NCBI GenBank assembly: GCA_021813025.1
Contig: JAKAME010000016.1
Span: 1 to 22,385, forward strand
Source of the DNA: Microcaldota archaeon
Lineage (GTDB): Archaea > Micrarchaeota > Micrarchaeia > Anstonellales > Anstonellaceae
DNA length: 22,385 bases
Direction: 5' to 3'
The notes under the pieces were generated by a model. The model was given only the letters and a program-made list of their open reading frames with translations, searched no databases and was not told where the DNA came from. Below are positions 14,673 to 21,989 of the stretch, in pieces. The position numbers and the translations under genes were made by a program. Each line of letters opens with the position of its first letter. Within the stretch, counting starts at the first letter, position 1.

Positions 14673-16409
14673 TCATTCGAAGCTGTCGCGGCGCGAGAGG
14701 TAGTAGCGCACGGCCACCAGCGCGAGCGCGAGGAGCGCGACAGAGCCGCAGATGAGGGGCAGCGAGGGCCCCAGCGAGGGGCCGGCCGCCCCGCCGCCGA
14801 GCAGGATGGAGCGCGAGACGCTCAGGAGGGACTGCCCGCGCTGCTCTTTCAGCAGGATGTCCGAGCGGGCGCCGGTGCGCAGGAAGTAGTCGGCGCTCAG
14901 GCCGTTGACATAGTTCTCCTCGTCGCCGGAGAGGAGGTACTTCACCTCCACCGTGCCGGCGCCGTTGATGCGCTGCAGCGGCAGGTCGAGCACGACGGGG
15001 CGGTTGTTGAGTATGAATCGCAGGGTGCCGCTCACCCACCCGTCGCCCTCCATCCTCAGCTCGAAGGCCTTGCGCTCTGACGAGTAGGTGATGCCGGCCA
15101 GCCGCACGCTGGAGTTGTCGGCATAGGTGGAGAGCGGGATGTTGACGAACGAGATTGTGTCCACGCTGTCCAGAAGCTGCGAGTCCTCGCCGTAGCTCAC
15201 CGTGACGTCGGCGGCCGGTATGAGGCCCGAGGAGATTGCGCTTGAAGCGTCGAGGGGGATTCCCATGGTGGTGGTCTGGTTGGGGGGGAGCGACACCTGG
15301 GACGACTGGGCCGAGCCGACCCCGTTGACGAACACGCCGGAGGACAGGAAGACGAAGTCGCCGGAGTTGGACACGCGCAGCTCGAAGAGCTTGGAGCCCA
15401 CGTTGTAGCTGAGGTTGAGCACGCGCAGCGAGACGGACGGCGCGGGCAGGGGGATGACCATGAGCGGCAGGGCCTGGCTGACGCCCGAGAAGCCCTCGCC
15501 GAACTTGATGAATATGGCCAAGGATGGGTCAAGCGCGCGCAGGCGCGCCACCCCGTCCACGATGCTCGAGCCCTGGGACGGGTTGGACGAGTCGCCGGAG
15601 AAGACCACGCCGCTTGTTATGTTCTGCTCCTGCAAAAAGTCGGCCAAATCGGCAGGCACGCTCGAGCGGCCCACCAGCACGACGGGGTAGCTGGCGTCCA
15701 CCATGGATTTCTCGAACGAGTAGCCCGAGACCAGCATCACCTGGTGCGCAGGCCTGATTGCGAGGAACTGGCGCACTATCTGCATGTTGTTGGCATAGCG
15801 GCTGCCCTCGTCCATCACGCGGGGGTTGGGAAGCAGGGCGGTCTGCTGCGGGGTCAGCTGCCTTGCAACCGAGCCGTAGATGAGCACGGACTGGTAGCCC
15901 CTCTTCTGAATGGACGACAGGACCGCGTCCGCGCGCGAGGGCGAGTCTATGAAGAAGAGCGGGGAGCGGGTGAGCGCGGCATAGGGCGCTGCCGAGAGCG
16001 CGTCCTGCCCGTACCCGCCGCCGACGAGGATTGCCTGCGTGCGCGGGAACTGGTCGGCCGCCCATTCCTCTATTGAGGCGCCCTGCACCAGGGTCAGGTT
16101 GCGCAGCGACGACTCGCGCAGCAGGGCGGCCATGTTGGGCAGGATGGTCTTGTTGCCCTCAAGATAGATTATCGGGTCGGTCTTGGTCGTGGTGTAGTAG
16201 CGGCTGATGAACACCGCCTGCGCCGGGTCGATGGCAAAGGCGAGGGTGTGGTTTGAGGCTGCGGCATAGACGGCGGCCGCCAGCACGTCCTGATAATCCT
16301 GAGAGTTGACCAGCACGGTCGCGGCCTGCAGCGGGGGGAGGGCGCACGCAAGGAGCAGTGCCGCCAGAAGGAATAAATGAGAGGGAAGAAGCCCGCGCCG
16401 TCCGTCCAT
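14673..16409 (-). CDS. CWB2-like membrane-anchored surface protein (cassette copy 1, first gene)
   Basis: A 578-residue protein if translation starts at ATG 16409, which gives a clean signal peptide (L-F-L-L-A-A-L-L-L-A-C core, ending L-Q-A). ATGs at 16469 and 16499 are in frame; 16469 would leave a leader of about 20 nt from the predicted transcript start, so it is a real alternative, while 16499 lies too close to the TATA box. The mature protein starts T-V-L-V-N-S-Q-D-Y-Q-D-V. CWB2-like pieces: A-I-L-V-G-G-G-Y-G-Q-D-A-L-S-A-A-P-Y-A-A, S-V-L-I-Y-G-S-V, L-V-S-G-Y-S-F-E-K-S and V-V-L-V-G-R. The beta module K-L-F-E-L-R-V-S-N recurs later as K-A-F-E-L-R-M-E-G, one more copy than in its paralogue at 12355-13731. 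A C-terminal helix (about 550-571) anchors it. Ligand unknown. Confidence 0.82.
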   Translation of the reverse strand: MDGRRGLLPSHLFLLAALLLACALPPLQAATVLVNSQDYQDVLAAAVYAAASNHTLAFAIDPAQAVFISRYYTTTKTDPIIYLEGNKTILPNMAALLRESSLRNLTLVQGASIEEWAADQFPRTQAILVGGGYGQDALSAAPYAALTRSPLFFIDSPSRADAVLSSIQKRGYQSVLIYGSVARQLTPQQTALLPNPRVMDEGSRYANNMQIVRQFLAIRPAHQVMLVSGYSFEKSMVDASYPVVLVGRSSVPADLADFLQEQNITSGVVFSGDSSNPSQGSSIVDGVARLRALDPSLAIFIKFGEGFSGVSQALPLMVIPLPAPSVSLRVLNLSYNVGSKLFELRVSNSGDFVFLSSGVFVNGVGSAQSSQVSLPPNQTTTMGIPLDASSAISSGLIPAADVTVSYGEDSQLLDSVDTISFVNIPLSTYADNSSVRLAGITYSSERKAFELRMEGDGWVSGTLRFILNNRPVVLDLPLQRINGAGTVEVKYLLSGDEENYVNGLSADYFLRTGARSDILLKEQRGQSLLSVSRSILLGGGAAGPSLGPSLPLICGSVALLALALVAVRYYLSRRDSFE

Positions 16410-16489
16410 GGAAATACCCCAGCCGATGCCCCCGGTATGAGCGGGAAGAAGCCCGCGCTGCCCGTCCATGACAATGCCCCCGACTGCTG
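16381..16489 (-). repeat. 60-bp tandem duplication at the start of the CWB2-like gene
   Basis: Blocks at 16381-16430 and 16441-16489 are near-identical over about 40 bases at a 60-base period. Each encodes M-D-G-Q/R-R-G-L-L-P-A/S-H in the same frame, so the duplication provides two successive candidate start codons (16469 and 16409). Confidence 0.8.
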
Positions 16490-16509
16490 TCCTCCCCATC
16501 GGATAGGAG

Positions 16510-16522
16510 GGTTAAAAATACC
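16510..16522. promoter_or_regulatory. Shared divergent TATA-like element
   Basis: GGTTAAAAATACC is nearly palindromic and lies between the divergent glycosyltransferase and surface-protein genes. It is centred 24 nt from the glycosyltransferase ATG (16540), and 47 nt from the minus-strand ATG at 16469. Confidence 0.55.
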
Positions 16523-16539
16523 GCCGCAGAATTTTGAGC

Positions 16540-17670
16540 ATGCGCGTCGCCTTCTTCACTGACACGTATCATCCCAGCCTCGACGGGGTGGTGCGCTCGC
16601 TGGACGCTTTCGGCCGCGGGCTGCGCCATGAGGGCCACGAGGTCAGGATGTTCGCCCCCGCCCCGGCCGCTGCGCACATGCACGAGGCCGGGGTTTCCTA
16701 TGCCCCCAGCGTCGCGTTTCCCGCCTATCCGCAGTACCGCATACCCCTGCACGAGGGCGGGCTGCGCCGCGCCGCGCGGCAGTTCGGCCCGGAAATCATA
16801 CACAGCCATGCAATGCTGAAAATGGGGCTGGCGGCGCGCGGCGCCGCCTCCGAGCTTGGCGTGCCGCTTGTGGGCACGTTTCACACCCTCGTGCCGCAGG
16901 CCGCGCACTATGTCATGCCCATTGCGCACCTGCACGGCTGGGCGGGCAGGCGAATGTGGGATTATTTGCGCTGGTTCTATTCCCCGTTCGACGAGCTCAT
17001 GGCCCCGAGCAGGTTTCTGGCGCGCGCGCTGAAGGAGGAGGGGCTGGACGCGCGGGTGGTTCCCAATCCGGTTGATACTGAATTTTTCACTCCAGAAAAA
17101 GAAAGAAAAGAAAGAAAGAAAAGAAATCATGATTCGCACTCTCGTCCATGTGTTCTTTTTGTCGGCAGGTTGGCGAAGGAGAAAAACCTGGATTTCCTGC
17201 TTGAGATGGCTGCGCAAAAGGAATGGCAGGAATGGGGGGCCGAGCTTGTGATGGCCGGCGAGGGGCCTTATAGAAAAACGCTTGAGCAGAGGGCGAAAAA
17301 AGAAAACATAACCGAGCATGTCCTCTTCCTCGGCCGTGTGCCGGACGCCAAGCTCCCTTCCCTTTATCGTTCCGCCTCATGCTTTGTGCAGCCCTCGCTG
17401 TTCGAGACGCAGGGGCTCAGCGCGCTGGAGGCGATGGCCTGCGGCACGCCGGCCGCAGTGCGCGCAGGCACGGCGCTGGCAGAAGTGGCGAGAAGGGGCG
17501 TGAGCGGCGAGTGGTTCGGCCATGATGCGAAAGGGGCCGTTGAAGTCGTGCGCCGCCTGTGCGAAAAGAGGGGGAAATATTCGGTCGGCGCGCGCGCGGT
17601 TGCGCTGGAGCACTCGATTCCCAAATGCACGGACAGGCTGATTGAGACGTACGAAAAAGCCGGCGGCTAG
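16540..17670 (+). CDS. GT4-family glycosyltransferase
   Basis: A 376-residue GT-B fold retaining glycosyltransferase. ATG 16540 is preferred over TTG 16534 because of promoter spacing. The N-terminus, M-R-V-A-F-F-T-D-T-Y-H-P-S-L-D-G-V, is typical of the group that includes diacylglycerol glucosyltransferases and PimB-like mannosyltransferases. The donor-binding half has V-P-N-P-V-D, V-G-R-L-A-K-E-K-N (Arg210, Lys215) and the E-x7-E motif in FETQGLSALEAMACGTP (Glu289, Glu297). There is no signal peptide or membrane helix, so it acts at the cytosolic face on nucleotide-sugar donors. A low-complexity Lys/Glu/Arg insert (residues 185-196) lies between the two domains. Its neighbours are sequon-rich surface proteins, so glycolipid or N-glycan assembly is plausible; donor and acceptor are unknown. 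Confidence 0.9.
   Translation: MRVAFFTDTYHPSLDGVVRSLDAFGRGLRHEGHEVRMFAPAPAAAHMHEAGVSYAPSVAFPAYPQYRIPLHEGGLRRAARQFGPEIIHSHAMLKMGLAARGAASELGVPLVGTFHTLVPQAAHYVMPIAHLHGWAGRRMWDYLRWFYSPFDELMAPSRFLARALKEEGLDARVVPNPVDTEFFTPEKERKERKKRNHDSHSRPCVLFVGRLAKEKNLDFLLEMAAQKEWQEWGAELVMAGEGPYRKTLEQRAKKENITEHVLFLGRVPDAKLPSLYRSASCFVQPSLFETQGLSALEAMACGTPAAVRAGTALAEVARRGVSGEWFGHDAKGAVEVVRRLCEKRGKYSVGARAVALEHSIPKCTDRLIETYEKAGG
17094..17127 (+). repeat. Imperfect (GAAA)n simple repeat inside the glycosyltransferase gene
   Basis: A purine-only run built from GAAA and GAAAA units encodes the Lys/Glu/Arg-rich interdomain linker. Base composition is unlike the GC-rich surroundings. Confidence 0.75.
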
Positions 17671-17683
17671 ACTGGAAAAGGCC

Positions 17684-17724
17684 GGGCGGCTGAAGAAAAT
17701 ACGTTTTCTTCCTATCCGCCGCCC
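17684..17724. terminator. Bidirectional terminator between convergent genes
   Basis: GAAGAAAA (17692-17699), loop TACG, TTTTCTTC (17704-17711) is a perfect 8-bp inverted repeat with T-rich arms on both strands. It is flanked by an outer GGGCGGC/GCCGCCC pair (17684-17690, 17718-17724). It lies between the stops of the plus-strand glycosyltransferase and the minus-strand membrane protein, whose last codons form the outer arm. Confidence 0.65.
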
Positions 17725-20432
17725 ACCTTGAGGCTCTTGAGAAGCTCGGGCAGCTCCTCCAGAGTGACGAGCCGCACGCGCCTGTTGGCTATCTGCAGTT
17801 TCAGCGCAAGCGGCGCGGCCGCGCTGGAATGCAGGCTCTCCTCGAACCGCTCGCGCTCGTCCTGGTCGCGCAGCAGAATCCACGTCGGCCCGGAGTCGGC
17901 CGAGCCAAGCGCGCGCACGATGATGTTCGGGTCGCCCTCGTAGATGTGAAGGAAGTATTCGCCGCCCATGATGAACTTGACGTCGCAGCCCGCAACCGCG
18001 CGCAGCTTGGAGAAGCGGATGGCGTAGGTGATGAACAAGTCGCGCAGCGAGCGGTACATGGCGAGGCGGCGCGACGTGGGAGGAGAGGAGGCGAAAGAGG
18101 CGCCGGCCCCGGAGCGGGCGGCCGCGGCCCCTTCGTCCGGCATTTTTTCCCGCAGCCACGAGGAGGGCATCCAGTAGCCAAGCTCCTCAACCACGAGCTT
18201 GCGCTCGCGCAGCTGCTCGAGTATGCGCGCGAGGTTGTAGTCCCCAATCATCACCGGCTTTCCGCCCGAGACTATTTTCCGAAAGCCGTTGCGCAGCTCC
18301 TCGCTCTTGAGCGGCATGCGCTCCCACGCATAGTCGCGGTTGAGCTGCTCGAAAAGGGAGAGCACCTGCCGCGAAGACAGGCTGACCTTGAGCACCGACT
18401 GGGGCGGGAAGTCTGGGATGTCGAGCGAGAAGAGCATCTTGTCCGTCCTCAGCTTGCTTACGTAGAAGCCGATGCCAAAGATGAGGGCCGAGACGGCGCC
18501 GAGAAGGAGCACGTCCTGGCGCTCCCACGGCTGCAGGCGGTAGTTGTATGTGAGGGTGACGTTGCGCGCATAGCCGTGCCCGAAATCGAAGAGGAAGGTG
18601 TAGTTGCCGCGGATGAAATCGCGCTTGAAGGCATAGGCGGCCACCTGCTGGCCGCTGAACACCTGCACCGGCCCGTTCATCTCCGGAAGAGGCCCCAGCA
18701 CGCGCACGCTCACGTTGGGGACCGCGCGCGGCGCGCCGTCCGAATAGAATATGAACCTGAAGTCCCCGCGCCCGAACGCCAGCGGCACGTTGTAGAGCTC
18801 GCCGCGCGAGCGCCAGACGTCGGAGGCGGACGGGCCGATTACCTGCAGGTCGGGCACGCTCACGCGGGTCGCCGCGTAGATGCGGTTGAAGCTGTCCACG
18901 AGGCGCAGCACGTAGAGGCCCGTGGGCGCCGAGGCGGAGAACACGGTGGTGGTGTGGATGTTGGTGTAGACCGGCCCAGAGCCCACCGGCGTGCGGTCGT
19001 ATGTGCGCCCGTCCTGCTCAAGCTCCAGGAACAGGTTGGCCGCGCGCCCTGCCGCGTCGTCAGGCTCGAGCTCGACGTATTTCTGCCCCCCGCCCAGGTA
19101 GCCGGGCACCAGCTGGCTGCCCCCGTCGAGGAACAGGTTTCCGCTGCTCTTCTTGGAGATTGGCCAGTCGGCCACAAGCTGCTCGGACAGGTGGCTGGAA
19201 TCGTTGAGATAGAAGCGCAGGCGCAGGGTGCCGCTCTGCGGGGAAATTGAGGGGTTGAAGAAAAGCGTGGCGCGCCCGCTCGATGGCGGGGGGCTTGGCG
19301 CGCTCCAGTTTGAATATGAAAGCACTGGGCGGTAGGGCTCCTCGGCCGCAAGCATGGCTATGTCGTCCGCGGCGTCGCGGCCGCCTGACGGCCAGCCGCC
19401 CTCCAGCGTCTGTGGCACGAAAAGCATGAATCCGGAGCCGATGGCCAGCCCGCTGACCGAGCCGTAGTAGGCGCCCGCTGCATTGCGCTTGGACGAGACG
19501 GCGTAGAGCGAGGCTCCCATCTTGAAGGGGGGCGCGCTCGCCGGCCGGGCTGCGGAATCAAACGACCAGTTCGTCTGCGAGAGCATTGCCGGGTCGGCGG
19601 CTTGGGGCCTGCCGGAAGTGTCAAGCACCGTGTTGAACGGCTGGCCTATGTAGATGACGCTCACCCCCCTCGAGGCCAGGCTGGCCGCAGAAGGGATGCG
19701 CCCCTCGCCTGCGAGCAGGGCCGCGGGCAGGAAGCCGGTCGGGATTATGAGCGTGCTGCCGCCCGGCATGGAGTCCAAATCCTCGAGGCGTATGTCGGAG
19801 AGCGGCCATCCTCTCGCGCGCAAGTCCTCCTCCAGCGCCGGCCTGAATTCGGACCACGTGCGGTCGCCTATGCGCGGATAGTCCAGTATGAAGACCTGCC
19901 GCGAGGGGGCGGAGGGGTAGATGCGCGCGTCAAGGCGCAGGGAGGACAGGTTGAGGGGCGTGTAGTCGAACTGGACGTAGGGCTGGGCGGTGGGCGAGCC
20001 GCGCTCGCCTGTGGTGAGCATGTCCACTATGAGAGGCCTCAGCTCCAGCCCGCCTGAGAATGACGACTTGGGTGCTGGCGGGACGGGAACGGCCTGGGGG
20101 ATGTTGGAGCTGACCAGCCAGAACAGGCCGGCTCCGGCCAGCATGAGCACGAGCAGGAATATGAGGAAGGTGCGCAGAATCGCCGAGAGGAAGCCGGGCC
20201 CCGAAGGCCCGCGCTCGCCCTCCTCCCCGGCCGGGGCGCGGGTGGTGCGGGAGCCCGGGCGGGAGGGCAGCTTGGGCGAGGCTGTCGCGCCCACCCATAC
20301 TGCGAGCGGATTGAGGCCCTGGCTCTTGCGGATTATGTAGTGCGCCACCGGCGTGTAGCGCCTGCGCAGGTTGAAGAAGTAGGCGTTCTTGGTTATACGC
20401 AGCTGCTCCAGCGGGTCGGTCGGCGAGGCCAT
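17712..20432 (-). CDS. Large two-pass membrane protein with ectodomain and cytoplasmic winged-helix-like tail
   Basis: A 906-residue protein from ATG 20432, 4 nt after the preceding small frame's stop; a GTG at 20483 is possible. Residues 1-80 are cytosolic, with a conserved-looking L-R-I-T-K-N-A-Y-F-F-N-L and a Pro/Gly/Arg-rich linker. Membrane helix 1 is about 81-109, the extracytosolic region about 110-640, helix 2 about 641-661, and the cytosolic tail 662-906. The ectodomain starts with a Rossmann/GATase-like segment (Q-V-F-I-L-D-Y-P, T-L-I-I-P-T-G-F, G-V-S-V-I-Y-I-G-Q-P) and continues with beta-sandwich material. The tail has helix-strand patterns suggesting winged helices (V-L-S-L-F-E-Q-L-N, N-L-A-R-I-L-E-Q-L-R-E-R-K-L). 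I do not recognise a named family. Topology suggests coupling of outside binding to inside events; this is inference. Confidence 0.85.
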   Translation of the reverse strand: MASPTDPLEQLRITKNAYFFNLRRRYTPVAHYIIRKSQGLNPLAVWVGATASPKLPSRPGSRTTRAPAGEEGERGPSGPGFLSAILRTFLIFLLVLMLAGAGLFWLVSSNIPQAVPVPPAPKSSFSGGLELRPLIVDMLTTGERGSPTAQPYVQFDYTPLNLSSLRLDARIYPSAPSRQVFILDYPRIGDRTWSEFRPALEEDLRARGWPLSDIRLEDLDSMPGGSTLIIPTGFLPAALLAGEGRIPSAASLASRGVSVIYIGQPFNTVLDTSGRPQAADPAMLSQTNWSFDSAARPASAPPFKMGASLYAVSSKRNAAGAYYGSVSGLAIGSGFMLFVPQTLEGGWPSGGRDAADDIAMLAAEEPYRPVLSYSNWSAPSPPPSSGRATLFFNPSISPQSGTLRLRFYLNDSSHLSEQLVADWPISKKSSGNLFLDGGSQLVPGYLGGGQKYVELEPDDAAGRAANLFLELEQDGRTYDRTPVGSGPVYTNIHTTTVFSASAPTGLYVLRLVDSFNRIYAATRVSVPDLQVIGPSASDVWRSRGELYNVPLAFGRGDFRFIFYSDGAPRAVPNVSVRVLGPLPEMNGPVQVFSGQQVAAYAFKRDFIRGNYTFLFDFGHGYARNVTLTYNYRLQPWERQDVLLLGAVSALIFGIGFYVSKLRTDKMLFSLDIPDFPPQSVLKVSLSSRQVLSLFEQLNRDYAWERMPLKSEELRNGFRKIVSGGKPVMIGDYNLARILEQLRERKLVVEELGYWMPSSWLREKMPDEGAAAARSGAGASFASSPPTSRRLAMYRSLRDLFITYAIRFSKLRAVAGCDVKFIMGGEYFLHIYEGDPNIIVRALGSADSGPTWILLRDQDERERFEESLHSSAAAPLALKLQIANRRVRLVTLEELPELLKSLKVGGG

Positions 20433-20436
20433 GGGC

Positions 20437-20553
20437 TCACTTCGGAACCGCGGAGGGGGGAGCGCCCCCCTCCCCAGTTTCACGTTCCTCCTGACCCTCC
20501 CCCCCGCCGGATGGACGGTCGAATGCGAACGGCAGATGTTCGGCCATGCGCAT
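20437..20553 (-). CDS. Probable small protein, 38 residues
   Basis: The ATG at 20553-20551 overlaps the stop of the upstream coiled-coil gene in a TGATG junction. The frame ends with TGA at 20439-20437, just 4 nt before the ATG of the large membrane protein. The product begins M-R-M-A-E-H-L-P-F-A-F and continues with a charged Gly/Glu/Pro-rich tail ending A-V-P-K; no membrane segment is visible. The fit on both sides suggests translational coupling rather than a chance frame. If not real, the stretch is simply a 120-nt gap. No homologue is known to me. Confidence 0.45.
   Translation of the reverse strand: MRMAEHLPFAFDRPSGGGEGQEERETGEGGAPPSAVPK
20452..20473. other. GC-only 9-bp hairpin
   Basis: GGAGGGGGG (20452-20460), loop AGCG, CCCCCCTCC (20465-20473) is a perfect stem just upstream of the large membrane protein's ATG. 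It could tune translation or processing at this junction; no T-tract follows, so it is a poor terminator. Confidence 0.5.
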
Positions 20554-21350
20554 CACTTCCGGGTTTCCAAATATCCTGCTGACACGAGCTGGTTCAGCAC
20601 CTGCTCGACGCGCGCCTCGCTCACCCCGTGCACGCGCGCGAAGTCCGAGAGGTTTATTTCGCCCGAATGCTCCGACAGCCATGACTGGATTTTCACGGCC
20701 AGCACGTCGTCCGAGTAGCGCTCCAGCCCCTGTAGGCGCAGCGTGAGCTCGTCCAGGCGGTTCTTGAGCTCGTAGTTGTCCTTCGTGAGGGCAGCGTTGG
20801 CCGACGCGAAGTCCTTGGCCTTCTTCTTGAGCGCCCCGGTTTCGCTCTGCAGGCTGTCGAACTGGGAGTAGAGCTTCTGGTAGTCGCCGGAAACGTATTC
20901 ATTCATGTCCTCGAGCGTGCTTTCCAGAAACTGGTACAGGTGGCGCATGTCCACCACGTGCTGCTCTGATGAGAGGGTGAGCAGGTTGAACAGAAGCTTC
21001 ACCATCTCGAGGCGTCGCAATTTGGGCGAGCCGTTGGGCGGGATGGTGTAGAGGGCGTCAATCGCGTTGGGCCTGAAGTAGAATATGGAGAACACGTAGG
21101 GGTTGTTGGAGATGTCGCGCGACTCGACGTTCAGCACCAGAAGGGTCTGCGGCTCGGATGCGTCGGTTGCCATCTTGAGAAAAGAGAGCGGGGAGAACGA
21201 CTGCATGAGCTGCTCGGGCGGGCTGGTGCGCCGCGCCAGTATGCGGAAGCCCCGCACCATGGCCTGCGCGGGCGCAGCCGGGGCTGCCGCGCCGGAAGCG
21301 GAGCCGTTGGAGGCTCCCTGATAGGGGGGAGGGCCTATGGGCATGTTCAT
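20553..21350 (-). CDS. Coiled-coil protein with C-terminal winged-helix-like domain
   Basis: A 265-residue protein whose ATG overlaps the upstream stop (ATGA, 21350-21347). Residues 1-32 are a Pro/Ala/Gly-rich flexible lead. A globular part follows, with strands such as T-L-L-V-L-N-V-E and Y-V-F-S-I-F-Y-F, then helices (M-V-K-L-L-F-N-L-L-T-L). A coiled coil covers about 157-212, and the last 50 residues (I-Q-S-W-L-S-E-H, L-S-D-F-A-R-V-H-G-V-S, A-R-V-E-Q-V-L-N-Q-L-V-S-A-G-Y-L) read as a winged HTH. There is no signal peptide or membrane segment. It could be a regulator or a scaffold contacting the membrane partners encoded next to it. No family name is recognised. Confidence 0.85.
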   Translation of the reverse strand: MNMPIGPPPYQGASNGSASGAAAPAAPAQAMVRGFRILARRTSPPEQLMQSFSPLSFLKMATDASEPQTLLVLNVESRDISNNPYVFSIFYFRPNAIDALYTIPPNGSPKLRRLEMVKLLFNLLTLSSEQHVVDMRHLYQFLESTLEDMNEYVSGDYQKLYSQFDSLQSETGALKKKAKDFASANAALTKDNYELKNRLDELTLRLQGLERYSDDVLAVKIQSWLSEHSGEINLSDFARVHGVSEARVEQVLNQLVSAGYLETRK

Positions 21351-21985
21351 CGCCGGCGTCTGGCCGGTCTGGATTTGCTGCGCTTATGCGATGCTGGATG
21401 GCGGGCGCGGGATTTTGCTGCGCTCGTTGGTTCGAATGCGCCGGCTTCTGCCGGGGATTCGCCCGGAGTGAAGGAAGAAAATTGGGAAGCCGATTGGCCC
21501 GAAGCTTCGGAAAGCTGTGTTCGGGCCAAAGGCGCGCCGAATCCGAACAATCCCCTCTTTTCTTTTGCGGCCTTGCTTGATTCCGCCGAGAGGATGGCGC
21601 TGGCTGTTGCCTGCGCCTCTGCGCTGAGCGGAGGGACGTAATCCATCAGAGGAAGGGCCATGAGCAGCGCGCCGAGAAGAATGCCGACAAGGATGGAGCC
21701 GAACTGGAAAGTGCCTGAAACGAGGGGCAGCAGGATTAGGAAGGCAAGCAGCGCGGCAGTGATTATGGCGTGCAGCAGCACCTTGCCCTCATAAGCCCGC
21801 CGCTTCTTCTGGTGCGCTGGAAGGCATGCGGAGCACACAACGAGCGTGTTGCCCGACGGCTTGCCCCACAGCATCTGCACGGGGGCGAAATCGGCCTTGA
21901 GGCGGCGCAGGGTGCGCAGCACCGAGGTGTCCTCGACCGGCAGGCCGGACCTGAATTCGTGGCACATTATGCAAGCTTCAGCCAT
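21347..21985 (-). CDS. Zinc-ribbon protein with two membrane helices
   Basis: A 212-residue protein from ATG 21985, 4 nt after the upstream stop; an earlier GTG at 22030 would overlap that gene. The N-terminal domain has C5-x-x-C8 and C51-x-x-C54, a probable zinc-binding ribbon. Two hydrophobic segments follow, about 69-90 and 94-114, separated by a short loop (S-G-T-F-Q-F-G), so both ends probably face the cytosol. The tail (about 120-212) is Ala/Ser-rich and ends in a strongly basic Arg/Lys/His run, suggesting contact with nucleic acid, acidic lipid or a partner. Function unknown; position implies a shared complex with its neighbours. Confidence 0.82.
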   Translation of the reverse strand: MAEACIMCHEFRSGLPVEDTSVLRTLRRLKADFAPVQMLWGKPSGNTLVVCSACLPAHQKKRRAYEGKVLLHAIITAALLAFLILLPLVSGTFQFGSILVGILLGALLMALPLMDYVPPLSAEAQATASAILSAESSKAAKEKRGLFGFGAPLARTQLSEASGQSASQFSSFTPGESPAEAGAFEPTSAAKSRARHPASHKRSKSRPARRRR

Positions 21986-21989
21986 AGGC

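Noticed and set aside
17829..19250. Long plus-strand open frame (473 codons) opposite the large membrane protein
   Set aside because: It is antisense to a gene with clear membrane helices and operon junctions, its product is a His/Arg/Ala-rich composition without motifs, and GC-rich genes often leave such open antisense frames.
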